From: Ferrimonas sediminicola
GTDB taxonomy: Bacteria > Pseudomonadota > Gammaproteobacteria > Enterobacterales > Shewanellaceae
DNA length: 64,000 bases
Direction: 5' to 3'
NCBI RefSeq assembly: GCF_005116715.1
Contig: NZ_SWCI01000007.1
Coordinates: forward strand, 62,001 to 126,000
The translations under genes were made by a program, and so were the position numbers. Position 1 is the first letter of the stretch, and each line of letters opens with the position of its first letter. The notes under the pieces were generated by a model. The model was not told the origin of the DNA. It saw nothing but the letters and a program-made list of their open reading frames with translations, and did no database searches. Positions 52,067-61,502 of the stretch are shown here, one piece after another.

Positions 52067-52348
52067 ATGAGCAGCAGCGACAAGCACCCACTGGAGGCCG
52101 GTCCATTGGAGGGACGGGCCCAGGTGGACCAGGAGGTCAGCAGCGGCGCCGTGGCGGAGATGTGGCTCTGCCTGCTGACCAACCTGAAAAAGCACGAGGT
52201 TAACGCCCTGGGCGACTGCAACATGGCCCTGGCGTTCGATCTGGAGTTGGCGGTTCGGGTGGCGCAGCGTGAGAGTCAACCGGTGGCGGCAGTGATGGGG
52301 GAGGTGCTCGCCTACTACAACGACAGGCTGTCTCTCTCTGGACTGTGA
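52067..52348 (+). CDS. Hypothetical small cytoplasmic protein
   Basis: A 93-residue protein without signal or membrane segment; its C-terminal two thirds look like a helical bundle (VAEMWLCLLTNLKKHEVNAL, then DLELAVRVAQRES). AAGGGGA precedes the ATG at 52067. No family recognised; it is alone between divergent and unrelated genes. Confidence 0.6.
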   Translation: MSSSDKHPLEAGPLEGRAQVDQEVSSGAVAEMWLCLLTNLKKHEVNALGDCNMALAFDLELAVRVAQRESQPVAAVMGEVLAYYNDRLSLSGL

Positions 52349-52502
52349 CCAACTGGCGCCGAAACTGGCGGTCAGCGTCAGCCACCATCGTCGCGGCGGA
52401 ACCCGGCTGCACTGATACCGGGATCACCCCCTCAGCCTGCGCCGCTGGCCAACGGTCGGCGTGGGCGCTACCCTGGGGACCCCTGGCCAGTTCGGTGCGG
52501 TA

Positions 52503-52955
52503 ATGTTACGCAGTTTTCTGATAATCCTACTTTTTTATCCATTCATTCTGCTGGCGGACAGCCTGCCGCGCCTGCTCGGCGAAGACCAGTTTGGCCAGCC
52601 CTGCGCCGTGGACCGCGCCACCTCGCTGCTGCTGCTCTCCCACGACAAGGCCAGTGCCCACCTGGCGATGGAGGCGATCTCCCGCCTCTGGCCGCGGGGG
52701 GATGCCCCGTTGCAACTCGTGGTGGACACCCGGGAGGTGCCCAGCTGGGTAATGAGCTGGTTCATGCTGCCCAAGCTGCGGCGCCATAACACCCCGCTGT
52801 GTCTGGATGACCAGGGGCGGATGACCCAGGCGCTGGCACCGGGCGACGGCGAGGTGCTGCTGATCGAGCTGCGCCGGCTGGTGGTGGAACGGCGCCGGCA
52901 GTTTCGCGACGGCGAAACGCTGGGGCGGGCACTCGAGCGACTCTCTTCTCGCTGA
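52503..52955 (+). CDS. Exported hypothetical protein, thioredoxin-fold-like
   Basis: A 150-residue protein with a signal peptide (SFLIILLFYPFILLADS). The mature part opens LGEDQFGQPCAVDRATSLLL, reminiscent of redoxin starts, and has a VVDTREVPSWVMSWFMLPKL segment, but no CxxC is present, so redox activity is unlikely. The ribosome-binding site is weak. Function unknown. Confidence 0.55.
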   Translation: MLRSFLIILLFYPFILLADSLPRLLGEDQFGQPCAVDRATSLLLLSHDKASAHLAMEAISRLWPRGDAPLQLVVDTREVPSWVMSWFMLPKLRRHNTPLCLDDQGRMTQALAPGDGEVLLIELRRLVVERRRQFRDGETLGRALERLSSR

Positions 52956-53041
52956 AAGTGATATAGTTACCTCAAACCTTCAGTCATCGGGGGCCAGCCG
53001 TTGTCGGCGAGCGGGCCGTCCGTTTCGCGTTAAGGGTAAGG

Positions 53042-53500
53042 ATGCGAACCGCCACCTATCTTCTGCTGTTGTGCCTGTGGGTGACCCCTGTCACGGCCAA
53101 GGAGCTGGTGGGCGCCACCGAGCGGGTTCAGGTGGGCACGGGGGCCACCGAGTTCCTGGCACGGGTGGACACCGGCGCCGCCCTCTCGTCGCTGCACGCC
53201 AGCGACATCCATCTGCTGCACAGCGGCAGCCAGCCACTGGTGCGCTTTACTACCGAGAACCGCCGTGGCGATCGGCTGACCCTGACCCTGGCGGTGGTGG
53301 ATATCATCAAGGTGCGCTCCGCCCAGGGCAGCGAGCGGCGCTACGTGGTGTGGCTGCCGGTGCGCTTTCGCGGCAGCCAGAGGAGCATCAGGGTCAACCT
53401 GAGAGATCGCGGTAATATGAGCTATCGCCTGTTGCTCGGGCGCAACTGGCTCAGCGGCCACTACCTGGTGGATGTCGACCGTCCCCCCTCTCAGGAGTAA
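53042..53500 (+). CDS. Retropepsin-like aspartic protease (RimK-linked Zn_protease family)
   Basis: A 152-residue exported protein: signal peptide ending PVTA, then a retropepsin-like domain with the catalytic motif RVDTGAALSSLHA at about 40-52 and the second signature MSYRLLLGRNWL near residue 127. The family (PF05618) was first called an ATP-dependent zinc protease and is often linked to rimK; here rimK is absent. It is followed three bases later by an EamA transporter. Confidence 0.85.
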   Translation: MRTATYLLLLCLWVTPVTAKELVGATERVQVGTGATEFLARVDTGAALSSLHASDIHLLHSGSQPLVRFTTENRRGDRLTLTLAVVDIIKVRSAQGSERRYVVWLPVRFRGSQRSIRVNLRDRGNMSYRLLLGRNWLSGHYLVDVDRPPSQE

Positions 53501-53503
53501 CCC

Positions 53504-54376
53504 ATGTCCTATCTGATGTCTGTCACCCTGCTGTGGGCCTTCTCATTCAGCCTCATCGGCCAGTTTCTGGCGGGCAGGGTGGATCCCTGGTTTTCCGTCT
53601 GGTTCCGGGTGTTGCTGGCCCTTGGGGTGATGCTGCCCTGGCTGAGGCTGCGCTACCTGAAACCCTCGCTCACCCTGAAGCTGATGGCCATCGGCGCCTG
53701 CCAGCTGGGGGCGATGTACGGCTTCTACTACCACGCCTTCGAGTACCTGTCGGTGGCCGAGGTGCTGCTGTTTACCGTGCTGACCCCGGTCTACGTTACC
53801 CTGTGGTACGACTGGCTTTGTGGCCGCTTCTCCCCCTGGTATCTGCTGACCGCGGTGCTGGCGGTCGCCGGGGCGGCGGTGATCAAGTACACCGGGGTCG
53901 AAGGGGAGTTCCTGATGGGATTCCTCATCGTCCAGGGGGCCAACCTCTGTTTTGCCATCGGCCAGGCCAGCTACAAGTGGTTGATGGCGAGTGAGCCCCA
54001 GGGCCTGCCCCAGCACCAGGTGTTTGCCCTGTTCTACCTTGGTGCCTTCCTGGTGGTGACCCCGGCGCTGCTGCTGTTCGGCCAGTTCGACAAGCTGCCC
54101 GGGACCCCGACTCAGTGGGGGGTACTGCTGTGGCTGGGTGCCATCGCCTCCGGCGCGGGCTACTTTTTGTGGAACAAGGGGGCCACCCGGGTGGACGCCG
54201 GCGCCCTGGCGGCCATGAACAACCTGCTGGTGCCCGCGGGGCTGCTGGTTAACCTGCTTATCTGGGAGCATGATCCCGACTGGACGAGGTTGCTGGCCGG
54301 GGGCGGGGTGATACTGCTCTCCCTCTGGTTTAATGAAGCCTGGGTCAAGCCCAGGGTGGAGCGGGGCGTCGCCTGA
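53504..54376 (+). CDS. EamA/DMT-family transporter
   Basis: A 290-residue inner-membrane protein with ten predicted helices in two EamA repeats: WAFSFSLIGQFLAGRVDPW at the N-terminus and a second repeat from FLIVQGANLCFAIGQASYKW. The substrate of this drug/metabolite family member is unknown. It probably shares a transcript with the retropepsin-like gene. Confidence 0.88.
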   Translation: MSYLMSVTLLWAFSFSLIGQFLAGRVDPWFSVWFRVLLALGVMLPWLRLRYLKPSLTLKLMAIGACQLGAMYGFYYHAFEYLSVAEVLLFTVLTPVYVTLWYDWLCGRFSPWYLLTAVLAVAGAAVIKYTGVEGEFLMGFLIVQGANLCFAIGQASYKWLMASEPQGLPQHQVFALFYLGAFLVVTPALLLFGQFDKLPGTPTQWGVLLWLGAIASGAGYFLWNKGATRVDAGALAAMNNLLVPAGLLVNLLIWEHDPDWTRLLAGGGVILLSLWFNEAWVKPRVERGVA

Positions 54377-54443
54377 TGGGGTTTCAACGGGCCGGCTTTG
54401 CCGGCTGGCCCCTGGGTAAGATATTTATGGGAAAGGTGAATGG

Positions 54444-55199
54444 ATGAAAGATCTCGATGATCATAAAAAAATTGCCGTGCTAATCGATGCCGATAACGCG
54501 CAGTACGCAAAGATCAAGTTGATATTGGATGAGATATCCTCCCAGGGACACATAGTGATCAAGCGGGCCTATGGTGACTGGTCCAGCGAGTACCTGAAAA
54601 ACTGGAAGGGGCACCTGAACGAACTGGCGATACAGCCGATTCAGCAGTTTGCCTACACCACGGGCAAGAACGCCACCGACGCCTCGATGATCATCGATGC
54701 CATGGATCTGCTCTACTCGAACAAGTTTGACGCCTTTGCCATCGTCTCCAGTGACAGCGATTTCACCCGGCTGGCTTCTCGGCTGAGGGAGTCGGAGATC
54801 TTCGTGTTTGGGGTGGGTGAGAAGAAGACCCCGGTCTCCTTCAGGAACGCCTGTGACGACTTTATCTTCACCGAGAACCTCAGCGACGCCACCGACGCCG
54901 ACGACGAGCATGCGGTCGATGACACAGAGCGGGCGGAAGCGGATATCGAGGAGCTGATCCCGGTGCTGACCAAGGCGTGGGAGCGGTTTCAGGACGACAG
55001 CGGCTGGGCCAATGTCGCCCCCGTCGGTGGCTACGTGAAGCGCGCCAAACCGGATTTTGATCCCCGATCCTACGGAGTCAGGAAGCTGCCCGAGGTGATC
55101 GCCGAGTTGTCCGGCGCCTTCGAGATGACCAAGTACAAGGGCAAGGGCACGGTCAACATCGTCGCCTACCGGCCGGTCGATCATCACCAGGCGAATTAG
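54444..55199 (+). CDS. NYN-domain RNase with OST-HTH/LOTUS domain
   Basis: A 251-residue protein. Residues of about 9-145 form a NYN (PIN-like) nuclease domain: VLIDADNAQY (first Asp cluster), TDASMIIDAMDLLY and IVSSDSDFTRLASRLRE with the later acidic residues. After an acidic linker, residues 165-245 are a LOTUS/OST-HTH domain (DSGWANVAPVGGYVKRAKPD and FEMTKYKGKGTVNIVA). The combination occurs in bacterial RNA-binding nucleases similar to Limkain-b1. It probably acts on RNA; target unknown. Confidence 0.87.
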   Translation: MKDLDDHKKIAVLIDADNAQYAKIKLILDEISSQGHIVIKRAYGDWSSEYLKNWKGHLNELAIQPIQQFAYTTGKNATDASMIIDAMDLLYSNKFDAFAIVSSDSDFTRLASRLRESEIFVFGVGEKKTPVSFRNACDDFIFTENLSDATDADDEHAVDDTERAEADIEELIPVLTKAWERFQDDSGWANVAPVGGYVKRAKPDFDPRSYGVRKLPEVIAELSGAFEMTKYKGKGTVNIVAYRPVDHHQAN

Positions 55200-55300
55200 C
55201 CCTGGCCGGCCCTGGGGGAACCGGTGCCGTTGACGCGATGCCCGTTGTAAAGGTGGGTATCTGGATCTGAAAGCGGATGTGTCGTTAAGGGGGATAACAC

Positions 55301-55330
55301 AAAGGGGCCGTTGGGCCCCTTTGTTTTTCC
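55301..55330 (+). terminator. Intrinsic terminator after the NYN gene
   Basis: AAAGGGGCC (55301-55309) and GGCCCCTTT (55314-55322) are followed by GTTTTT. Confidence 0.85.
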
Positions 55331-55342
55331 GGATTTGGTGGC

Positions 55343-56533
55343 TTACCAGACCCGCAGGGCCAGGCCCTTGAGGTAGAAGCCCTCGGGGAAGGCGCTGCCG
55401 ATGGGGTGGTCCGGGGACTGGCTGAGGCGCTCGAGGATCTGGGCCTCACGGCCGGCGTCGACGGCGGCGTCGGCGACAATCTTCTGGAACAGGCTGGCGT
55501 CCATCAGCCCGGAGCAGGAGTAGGTCAGCAGCACGCCTCCGGGCCTTAAGATCTGCATCGCCACCATGTTGATGTCCTTGTAGCCGCGGCAGGCGCCGGG
55601 CAGCTGCGCCTTGTTGTCGGCGAACTTGGGTGGATCCAGGATGATCACGTCGAAGCTGCGCCCCTGGTCGCGGTACTCCCGCAGCAGCTTGAATACGTCC
55701 GCTTCCACGAACTCGGCCCGGCTCAGATCCAGGCCGTTGATCTCGGCGTTCTGCCGGGCCAGGGCCAGGGCCGGGGCGGAGACGTCGGCGTTCACCACCT
55801 TGGCGGCTCCCGCGTTGAGGGCGTAGGTGCCGAAGCCGCCGGTGTAGCTGAAGCAGTTCAGCACCTCCTGGTCCTTGGCGTAGCGGCTGGAGGCCAGTCG
55901 GTTGTCGCGCTGATCCAGGTAGTAGCCGGTCTTGTGGCCGGTGACCACGTTCACCAGCAGCTTGAGGCCGTTCTCCTCGATGGCCATAGGCTGTTCGGGC
56001 AGCTCGCCCCGGAGCAGGCCGGAGGTGGGTTGCAGCCCCTCCTTCTTGCGCACGTCCACATCGGAGCGCTCGTAGATGGCACACTGGGGATAGAGCTCGC
56101 CCAGCACCGCCACCAGGGTGTCGCGCCAGGCGTCGGCACCGGCGGAGAGCAGCTGACACACCAGCACGTCGTTGAAGCGGTCGATGGTGATGCCGGGCAG
56201 GCCGTCGGACTCGGCGGCCACCAGTCGGTAACCGGTCACCGAGCCGGCGCCGGGCAGGGAATCGCGGCCCGCCTGGGCGCGCTCGATGCGGCGGCGCAGC
56301 ATCCGGGCGTCCACCGCCTCATCCTGGTTGAAGGTCCAGACCCGCACCCGGATCTGGGATTGTGGGGAGTAGGCGCCACGGCCCAGCCAGCGGCCGTCGT
56401 GGGCGAAGATCTCCACGGTGTCACCAACACCGGGCTTGCCGTCGACTCTCTTGATCCCCTTGGAGAACACCCAGGGATGGCGGCGCAGCAGGGATTTCTC
56501 CCGGCCTTTTACCAGAACAACGCTGTTTTGCAT
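55343..56533 (-). CDS. rlmI: 23S rRNA m5C1962 methyltransferase RlmI
   Basis: A 396-residue enzyme: N-terminal PUA domain ([20 protein letters not shown]), a central EEHEE region and a C-terminal Rossmann methyltransferase domain with [12 protein letters not shown] (SAM), IILDPPKFA and the catalytic-loop Cys in LLTYSCSG. It methylates C1962 of 23S rRNA. Start codons TTG 56548, GTG 56536 and ATG 56533 are possible; the ATG is used. Confidence 0.93.
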   Translation of the reverse strand: MQNSVVLVKGREKSLLRRHPWVFSKGIKRVDGKPGVGDTVEIFAHDGRWLGRGAYSPQSQIRVRVWTFNQDEAVDARMLRRRIERAQAGRDSLPGAGSVTGYRLVAAESDGLPGITIDRFNDVLVCQLLSAGADAWRDTLVAVLGELYPQCAIYERSDVDVRKKEGLQPTSGLLRGELPEQPMAIEENGLKLLVNVVTGHKTGYYLDQRDNRLASSRYAKDQEVLNCFSYTGGFGTYALNAGAAKVVNADVSAPALALARQNAEINGLDLSRAEFVEADVFKLLREYRDQGRSFDVIILDPPKFADNKAQLPGACRGYKDINMVAMQILRPGGVLLTYSCSGLMDASLFQKIVADAAVDAGREAQILERLSQSPDHPIGSAFPEGFYLKGLALRVW

Positions 56534-56580
56534 CACTTTGTCCAACAATTCGCAATTGGCGCGGATTGTAGGAGCTTGGG

Positions 56581-56628
56581 GCCGTTACGGCAAGGCCGAA
56601 GGGGGGAAACCTTCGGCCTTGTAACGGC
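56581..56628. repeat. Long inverted repeat between rlmI and the CDF gene
   Basis: GCCGTTAC plus CAAGGCCGAAGG on the left pairs with CCTTCGGCCTTG plus GTAACGGC on the right, leaving a three-base bulge on one arm. It lies downstream of the CDF gene and upstream of rlmI, so it may act as a terminator or processing site. Confidence 0.5.
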
Positions 56629-56681
56629 GGCACCGTGACTTTCGGTCAGGCGGGGCCCGCCGGCGACCGGCCCGAAGCCAT

Positions 56682-57656
56682 TTAACCCAGGCAGGGGGCG
56701 TCGGTGCAGTGGTGCACCTCGACGGTCACGTGGGCCAGCTGAGGCACGTCCGCCAGCAGCTCCTTATAGTAGGTGGGATCCTTGGGGTGGTGGGTCACCA
56801 GGCTGATGATGGCTGCGCTGTGGTGTCCGGAGAGACGCCACAGGTGCAGATCCGCCACCCGGTTGTCACAGTCCGCCTCGATGCGGCTCTTCACCTGATC
56901 GGTCAGATGATCGTCCGGGCAGCGATCCAGCAGGGTGGGGTAGGTGTCCTTGATCAGGCCCCAGCCCCAGCGGGTGATGATCACCGCGCCGACCACGCCC
57001 ATGATGGGATCCAGGCCGGGCATGTCGAAATAGCGGGCCGCCAGCAGGGCGAAGATGGCGGTCAGCGAGGTCAGGGCGTCGGCGATCACGTGCAGGTAGG
57101 CGGCATAGAGGTTGTGATCATGGCCGTGATGGTGGTGACCATGGGAGTGGCCATGATCATGACCGTGGTGGTGATGGTCGTGGCCGTGATGATGGTGGTC
57201 CTCTCCCTGGTGCAGCAGGTAGGCGCACACCACGTTGACCACCAGTCCGACCACGGCCACCATCAGGGCGTTGTCGTAGTCGATGGCGACGGGTTCAATC
57301 AGGCGCCAGACGGACTCGATGGCCATCAGCAGGGCCACCAGCACCAGGGCGACGGCACTGGTGAAGCCTGCCAGGATGTTGACCTTGCCGGAGCCGAAGC
57401 TGTAGAGGGGGTCTTTGGCGGCCTTGCGGGCAAAGCTGTAGGCGAACAGGGTCAGGCCAAAGGCCGCCACGTGGGTCGCCATGTGCCAGCCGTCGGCCAG
57501 CAGCGCCATGGAGCCGGTCAGGTAGCCTGTGGCGATCTCGATCACCATCATGGCGGCGGTGATCATTACCGCGTACAGGGTGCGGCGTTCGTTTTTCTTC
57601 TGCTCCAGGGCGAAGCTGTGTTGGTGTTGCCAACGTTCCAGAGAGTGACTGTGCAT
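56682..57656 (-). CDS. Cation diffusion facilitator (DmeF-like metal efflux)
   Basis: A 324-residue CDF transporter with six membrane helices, the metal-site motifs LLADGWHMATHV (helix 2) and LHVIADALTSL (helix 5), a His-rich cytoplasmic loop at about 153-182 (repeats of HHHHGHDH) and a C-terminal cytoplasmic domain with LHLWRLSGHH. The His of HM in helix 2 and the N-terminal HSHSLERWQHQH resemble DmeF, which exports cobalt and nickel; zinc is also possible. An AT-rich segment with a Fur-like sequence lies just upstream. Confidence 0.88.
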   Translation of the reverse strand: MHSHSLERWQHQHSFALEQKKNERRTLYAVMITAAMMVIEIATGYLTGSMALLADGWHMATHVAAFGLTLFAYSFARKAAKDPLYSFGSGKVNILAGFTSAVALVLVALLMAIESVWRLIEPVAIDYDNALMVAVVGLVVNVVCAYLLHQGEDHHHHGHDHHHHGHDHGHSHGHHHHGHDHNLYAAYLHVIADALTSLTAIFALLAARYFDMPGLDPIMGVVGAVIITRWGWGLIKDTYPTLLDRCPDDHLTDQVKSRIEADCDNRVADLHLWRLSGHHSAAIISLVTHHPKDPTYYKELLADVPQLAHVTVEVHHCTDAPCLG

Positions 57657-57661
57657 AGCAT

Positions 57662-57676
57662 TGAGAATCAGTATTA
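57662..57676. promoter_or_regulatory. Weak Fur/metalloregulator-like site
   Basis: TGAGAAT-C-AGTATTA fits the 7-1-7 Fur layout with three mismatches and lies a few bases upstream of the CDF gene start. Confidence 0.25.
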
Positions 57677-57842
57677 TTATGGTTCTCTGATTCTAGAGGG
57701 GCTGGCGTCGAAAAAACATGCTCCAGGTCATGTTATTCACCCTGTTTTTTTATGGGAAGAGCCGGGGTGATACGCCGACGCCCTTTACAGCGGGCCGACC
57801 ATGACGACAATAGGGCCATTGGCGACGACGAATGGCGACTGA

Positions 57843-58616
57843 GTGACTGACACCAATTTCGATACCCGGGCATCCAAGTTTGCCCGCAACATCTACAACA
57901 GCAGCAAGGGGCGGATCCGCGAGGCGGTGGTGATGCGTGAGCTCACCGAGCATCTGCTCCCCCATTTTCCCGCCGGGGCGCCGATCCTGGATGCCGGGGG
58001 CGGCCAGGGTCAGGTGGCGTTGCAGCTGGCGGCCCTGGGCCATCCCGTTACCCTGTGTGATCTCTCCAGCGAGATGCTGGAGCTGGCCCGGGACAACGCC
58101 GAGGCGCAGGGGCTGACCCAGCGGCTGACGCTGGTCAACGCGCCGATCCAGTCGCTGAGCCGGCACCTGGCGGCACCCGTGCCCATCATCCTGTGCCACG
58201 CGGTGATGGAGTGGCTGGCGCAGCCCAGGGAGACCCTGATGGAGCTGGTTGGCCACCTGGCCCCGGGCGGCTACCTGTCCCTGATGTTCTTCAACTATCG
58301 GGGCATGGAGATGCACAACCTGGTCTCGGGTAACTTCGACAACCTGGGGCACGCCATGGTCCACGGCAAAAAGAAGGTGAAGCTGGCCCCCAGGCACGGG
58401 TTCGACAACCAGCAGGTGATCGACTGGCTGGAGCGGGCGGGCCTGGAGCCGGTGCGCCAGGTGGGGGTTCGGGTTATCCATGATTACCTGAGGGATAAAT
58501 CGATGCAGCAGAGCCAGTACCAGCGACTGCTGGAGCTGGAGCTGGAGTACGCGTCCAAGCCGGTGTTCCGGGATCTGGGCCGCTATACCCACCTGATCAT
58601 GAAGCGGCCCGGATGA
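57843..58616 (+). CDS. cmoM: tRNA uridine-5-oxyacetic acid methyltransferase CmoM
   Basis: A 257-residue SAM methyltransferase: ILDAGGGQGQVALQLA at about 48-63 is motif I, CDLSSEMLELA follows, and MFFNYRGMEMHNLVSGNFDN plus KKKVKLAPRHGFDNQQV are CmoM-specific segments. It methylates cmo5U at the wobble position of certain tRNAs. The start is GTG and no strong ribosome-binding site is seen. Confidence 0.9.
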   Translation: MTDTNFDTRASKFARNIYNSSKGRIREAVVMRELTEHLLPHFPAGAPILDAGGGQGQVALQLAALGHPVTLCDLSSEMLELARDNAEAQGLTQRLTLVNAPIQSLSRHLAAPVPIILCHAVMEWLAQPRETLMELVGHLAPGGYLSLMFFNYRGMEMHNLVSGNFDNLGHAMVHGKKKVKLAPRHGFDNQQVIDWLERAGLEPVRQVGVRVIHDYLRDKSMQQSQYQRLLELELEYASKPVFRDLGRYTHLIMKRPG

Positions 58617-58712
58617 GGGCTGGATCGGAACTTCTGTCATCTTTTTTGACAATAACAGGTTGAAAGTGCACTTTATATCGCTAAATGTGAACAGTTCTCA
58701 TTGGAGTGGGTC

Positions 58713-59960
58713 TTGAAACAGAGATTACAGGCACTGGAGCTGCCGACCCTTCAGCCCAAGTGGCTGATGGCCGGCGCCCTCAGCATCGCCCTCTTCGCCA
58801 TGCTGCCCAGTTCCCAGCCCTACCGGGTCGATTTCCCCACCCTGGTCTCCTCTCCCGCCCCCGAGCCGGCGGCCCCGTCAGAGGTTGAGATGCCGGAAAC
58901 CCTGAGCTACGAGGTGGCCTCGGGGGACAGCCTCAGCGGCATCTTCTCCCTGATTGGCGTCAGCCAGCAGCAGATGGTTCAGGTGCTGGAGGCGGACTAC
59001 TCGGTGCTGGCCCTGGACACCCTCAGGCCCGGCCACCGGCTCAATTTCTGGCTGGATGAAGCGGGCAACAGCCTCAACAAGCTGGAGCTGGTGCTCAGCC
59101 CGGCCCACAAGGTGCGCTTTACCCGGGTGGAGCCCGGCAGCTTCGAGGTGGAGGAGAGCATCATCGATGGCCAGTGGCGCACCAAGACGTTTGAGGGCGA
59201 GGTGCACGGCAGTTTCGCCCGGGTGGCGACCCAGGCAGGCCTGAGCGTCAGTGACGTGGCCAATATCGAGAACCTGTTCAAGGATAAGGTGGACTTTCGC
59301 CGGGACCTGCGCGCCGGCGACCGCTTCGGGGTGGTGCGCAACTCCCAGTTCGTCGATGGCCAGGCCACCGGCGCCCACGAGGTGCTGGCGGTGAGTTTCA
59401 TGATGCGGGGCCGGGAGGTCAGCGCCTTTCGCCACAGCGACGGTCAGTTCTATGACCAGGATGGCAACAGCCTGCAGCGGGCCTTCCTGGCCAAACCCTT
59501 CAACGGCAAGTACCGCATCAGCGATCACTTCAACCCGAGGCGCAAGCACCCGGTGACCGGGCGGGTGAAGCCCCACAACGGCACCGACTGGGCCCTGCCC
59601 GGCGGCACCCCGCTGCTGGCCGCCGGTGACGGGGTGGTGACCCGGGTGGAGAACCACCCCTATGCCGGCCGCTACGTGGTGATCGATCACGGTGGCCGCT
59701 ACCGCACCCGCTACCTGCACATGTCCAAGATCCAGGTGCGCAAGGGCCAACGGGTCAGCCGCGGCCAGCGTATCGGTCTCTCCGGTTCAACCGGGCGGGT
59801 GACCGGCCCCCACCTCCACTACGAGTTCCATATCAACGGCCGTCCGGTTAATGCCCTCAAGGCGGACATCCCCATGGCCTCTTCGGTGCCCAGGAGAGAG
59901 CGCCAGGGGTTCTTTGCCGAGTCCCACCAGTATCGCAAGATGATGGGGATGGAGGGCTGA
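58713..59960 (+). CDS. mepM: Murein DD-endopeptidase MepM (YebA-like)
   Basis: A 415-residue membrane-anchored peptidase: N-terminal signal anchor (LMAGALSIALFAMLP), an OapA/LysM-like domain at about 60-110 (YEVASGDSLSGIFSLIGVSQ), a middle domain, and an M23 domain with HNGTDWALPGGTP, RYLHMSKIQV and HLHYEFHING. It cleaves peptide cross-links for wall expansion. The start is TTG at 58713, six bases after TTGGAG; a TTG at 58701 has no such site. Confidence 0.92.
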   Translation: MKQRLQALELPTLQPKWLMAGALSIALFAMLPSSQPYRVDFPTLVSSPAPEPAAPSEVEMPETLSYEVASGDSLSGIFSLIGVSQQQMVQVLEADYSVLALDTLRPGHRLNFWLDEAGNSLNKLELVLSPAHKVRFTRVEPGSFEVEESIIDGQWRTKTFEGEVHGSFARVATQAGLSVSDVANIENLFKDKVDFRRDLRAGDRFGVVRNSQFVDGQATGAHEVLAVSFMMRGREVSAFRHSDGQFYDQDGNSLQRAFLAKPFNGKYRISDHFNPRRKHPVTGRVKPHNGTDWALPGGTPLLAAGDGVVTRVENHPYAGRYVVIDHGGRYRTRYLHMSKIQVRKGQRVSRGQRIGLSGSTGRVTGPHLHYEFHINGRPVNALKADIPMASSVPRRERQGFFAESHQYRKMMGMEG

Positions 59961-60070
59961 TTTCGCCGGTCATCGGTGCTGCTTGAATATTTTTTGCCGA
60001 AACTCAATGGGGTTATCCCTATCACTGGCGTATTCTTTGAACAGGGCGTCAGTGAACAGGGAGAGGCGGG

Positions 60071-60673
60071 ATGACAAGACAGCTGAAGGTGGTGGTGACC
60101 GGCGGTCCGGGAGGGGGCAAGACCACGGCGCTGGACCTGTTCCGTCGTGAACTGAGCCACAAGATTGCCATTGTCCCGGAAGCGGCGACCCTGCTGTTTT
60201 CCAGTGGCATCAACCGCAGCGACGATCCCCTGGTGTTAAAGTCGATTCAGAAGACCATCTTTTCCCTGCAGCAGAACCTGGAGGCGATCCAGCAGTCCGC
60301 CTACCCGGATCGGCTGCTGGTGTGTGACCGGGGTAGCCTCGATGGCTTGGCCTACTGGCCGGGAGAGGAGGCGGAGTTCTTTGAGGCGGTGGACACCACC
60401 TTGGAGGCGGAGTTTGCCCGTTACGACGCGGTGATCTTCTTCGAGTCCGCCGCTACCACGGGCCAGGACATCAGCAGCAACAACCCCGCCCGGCACGAGT
60501 CGACCGAACAGGCTGCGGTGCTGGACAGAAAGCTGCAGACCGTCTGGTCGAAGCATCCCAACTTCCACTTCGTGGCGAATTCGGCCTCGTTCTTCAGGAA
60601 GATCGCGTTCGGCATCATGACCATCGAGAATGTGATCAATCACCACAGCCGCAGTGCTGAGTCGCAGCGGTGA
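60071..60673 (+). CDS. P-loop ATPase (AAA_28 family)
   Basis: A 200-residue cytoplasmic ATPase with Walker A TGGPGGGKTT at residues 10-19, VPEAATLLF (conserved Glu) and LLVCDRGSLDGLAYWPGE as the Walker B-like region. Proteins of this family resemble nucleotide kinases such as NadR-type enzymes, but the acceptor is unknown. It is convergent with a GNAT gene. Confidence 0.8.
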   Translation: MTRQLKVVVTGGPGGGKTTALDLFRRELSHKIAIVPEAATLLFSSGINRSDDPLVLKSIQKTIFSLQQNLEAIQQSAYPDRLLVCDRGSLDGLAYWPGEEAEFFEAVDTTLEAEFARYDAVIFFESAATTGQDISSNNPARHESTEQAAVLDRKLQTVWSKHPNFHFVANSASFFRKIAFGIMTIENVINHHSRSAESQR

Positions 60674-60682
60674 TCCGCCGCC

Positions 60683-61294
60683 TCAGACCGCCTGGTGCAT
60701 GGCCGCCATGGTGGTGCGGTAGCTGGCGCGGTTCTCATCGCTGGGCGGCTGGCTGATGTCCAGGGTGACGGTGAACTCCCCCTCATCGAACAGCATCTCG
60801 CAGGGATAGCCTTGGTTCTTCAACAGCCTCAGCATTGGGTGGTTTTCACTGTGCACCAGGGCGATCACCTGCTCGATCCCCCAGGCCTTGCCGGCCTGGA
60901 ACAGGTCTGCCACCAGCGCATTGCCCACCCCCTGATGCTGATAGTGATCCACCACCAGGCAGGAGAGTTCCGCCACCTTGGAGTGCTCGGTGGCGCGGAT
61001 CAGCCGGCCGGCGGCGACGATGTTCTGGTTGGGACCCTTGGTGACCACAAACGCCAGGGTGGTGGCAAAATCCACGTTGGTGTAGCGGCTCAGGGATTCC
61101 AAGCTGGGGGCCTCGATCACCCGGAAGAAGCGCATATACAGGGTGCGCTGGGACAGGGTGGGGAAGATATCCAGGATCTCGTACTTGTCGTCCGGACGGA
61201 TGGCACGGATAACGACTTCGACGCCCTTATGGGTCGGCACCCGCTTGTAGTAGCGGCTGGCTTCGTCGGCAGTCAGGATCTCGTCTGTCACCAT
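60683..61294 (-). CDS. GNAT-family N-acetyltransferase
   Basis: A 203-residue protein with a GNAT domain: IRAIRPDDKYEILDIFPTLS, then AELSCLVVDHYQHQGVGNAL containing the acetyl-CoA loop QHQGVG, and a later VHSENHPMLRLLKNQGY. It resembles the stand-alone acetyltransferase domain of the protein lysine acetyltransferase Pat group. The ATG at 61294 is used; a TTG at 61354 is an upstream alternative. Substrate unknown. Confidence 0.8.
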   Translation of the reverse strand: MVTDEILTADEASRYYKRVPTHKGVEVVIRAIRPDDKYEILDIFPTLSQRTLYMRFFRVIEAPSLESLSRYTNVDFATTLAFVVTKGPNQNIVAAGRLIRATEHSKVAELSCLVVDHYQHQGVGNALVADLFQAGKAWGIEQVIALVHSENHPMLRLLKNQGYPCEMLFDEGEFTVTLDISQPPSDENRASYRTTMAAMHQAV

Positions 61295-61447
61295 GGAGGC
61301 TGGCGTTCCTAAGTCAAGTTGAGCTGGTGTGTCGCTGGATAACGTTGGGTGCAAAGGGTCTGACCTTTGTCGAATTTACGCACAGTTTACCAGCTTTGGA
61401 GCGGATAAGAATAGGGCAGATTATCGCCGGGGTGGTGGGATGTAACA

Positions 61448-61485
61448 AAAAATGAACGCGCCTCGCAAAAGTGGCGAGGCGCGTG
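61448..61485 (-). terminator. Intrinsic terminator of the chemoreceptor gene
   Basis: CGCGCCTCGC (61457-61466) and GCGAGGCGCG (61474-61483) form a perfect stem; on the minus strand TTCATTTTTTG follows. Confidence 0.85.
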
Positions 61486-61502
61486 AAGGGGGCCGCGCGG
61501 AG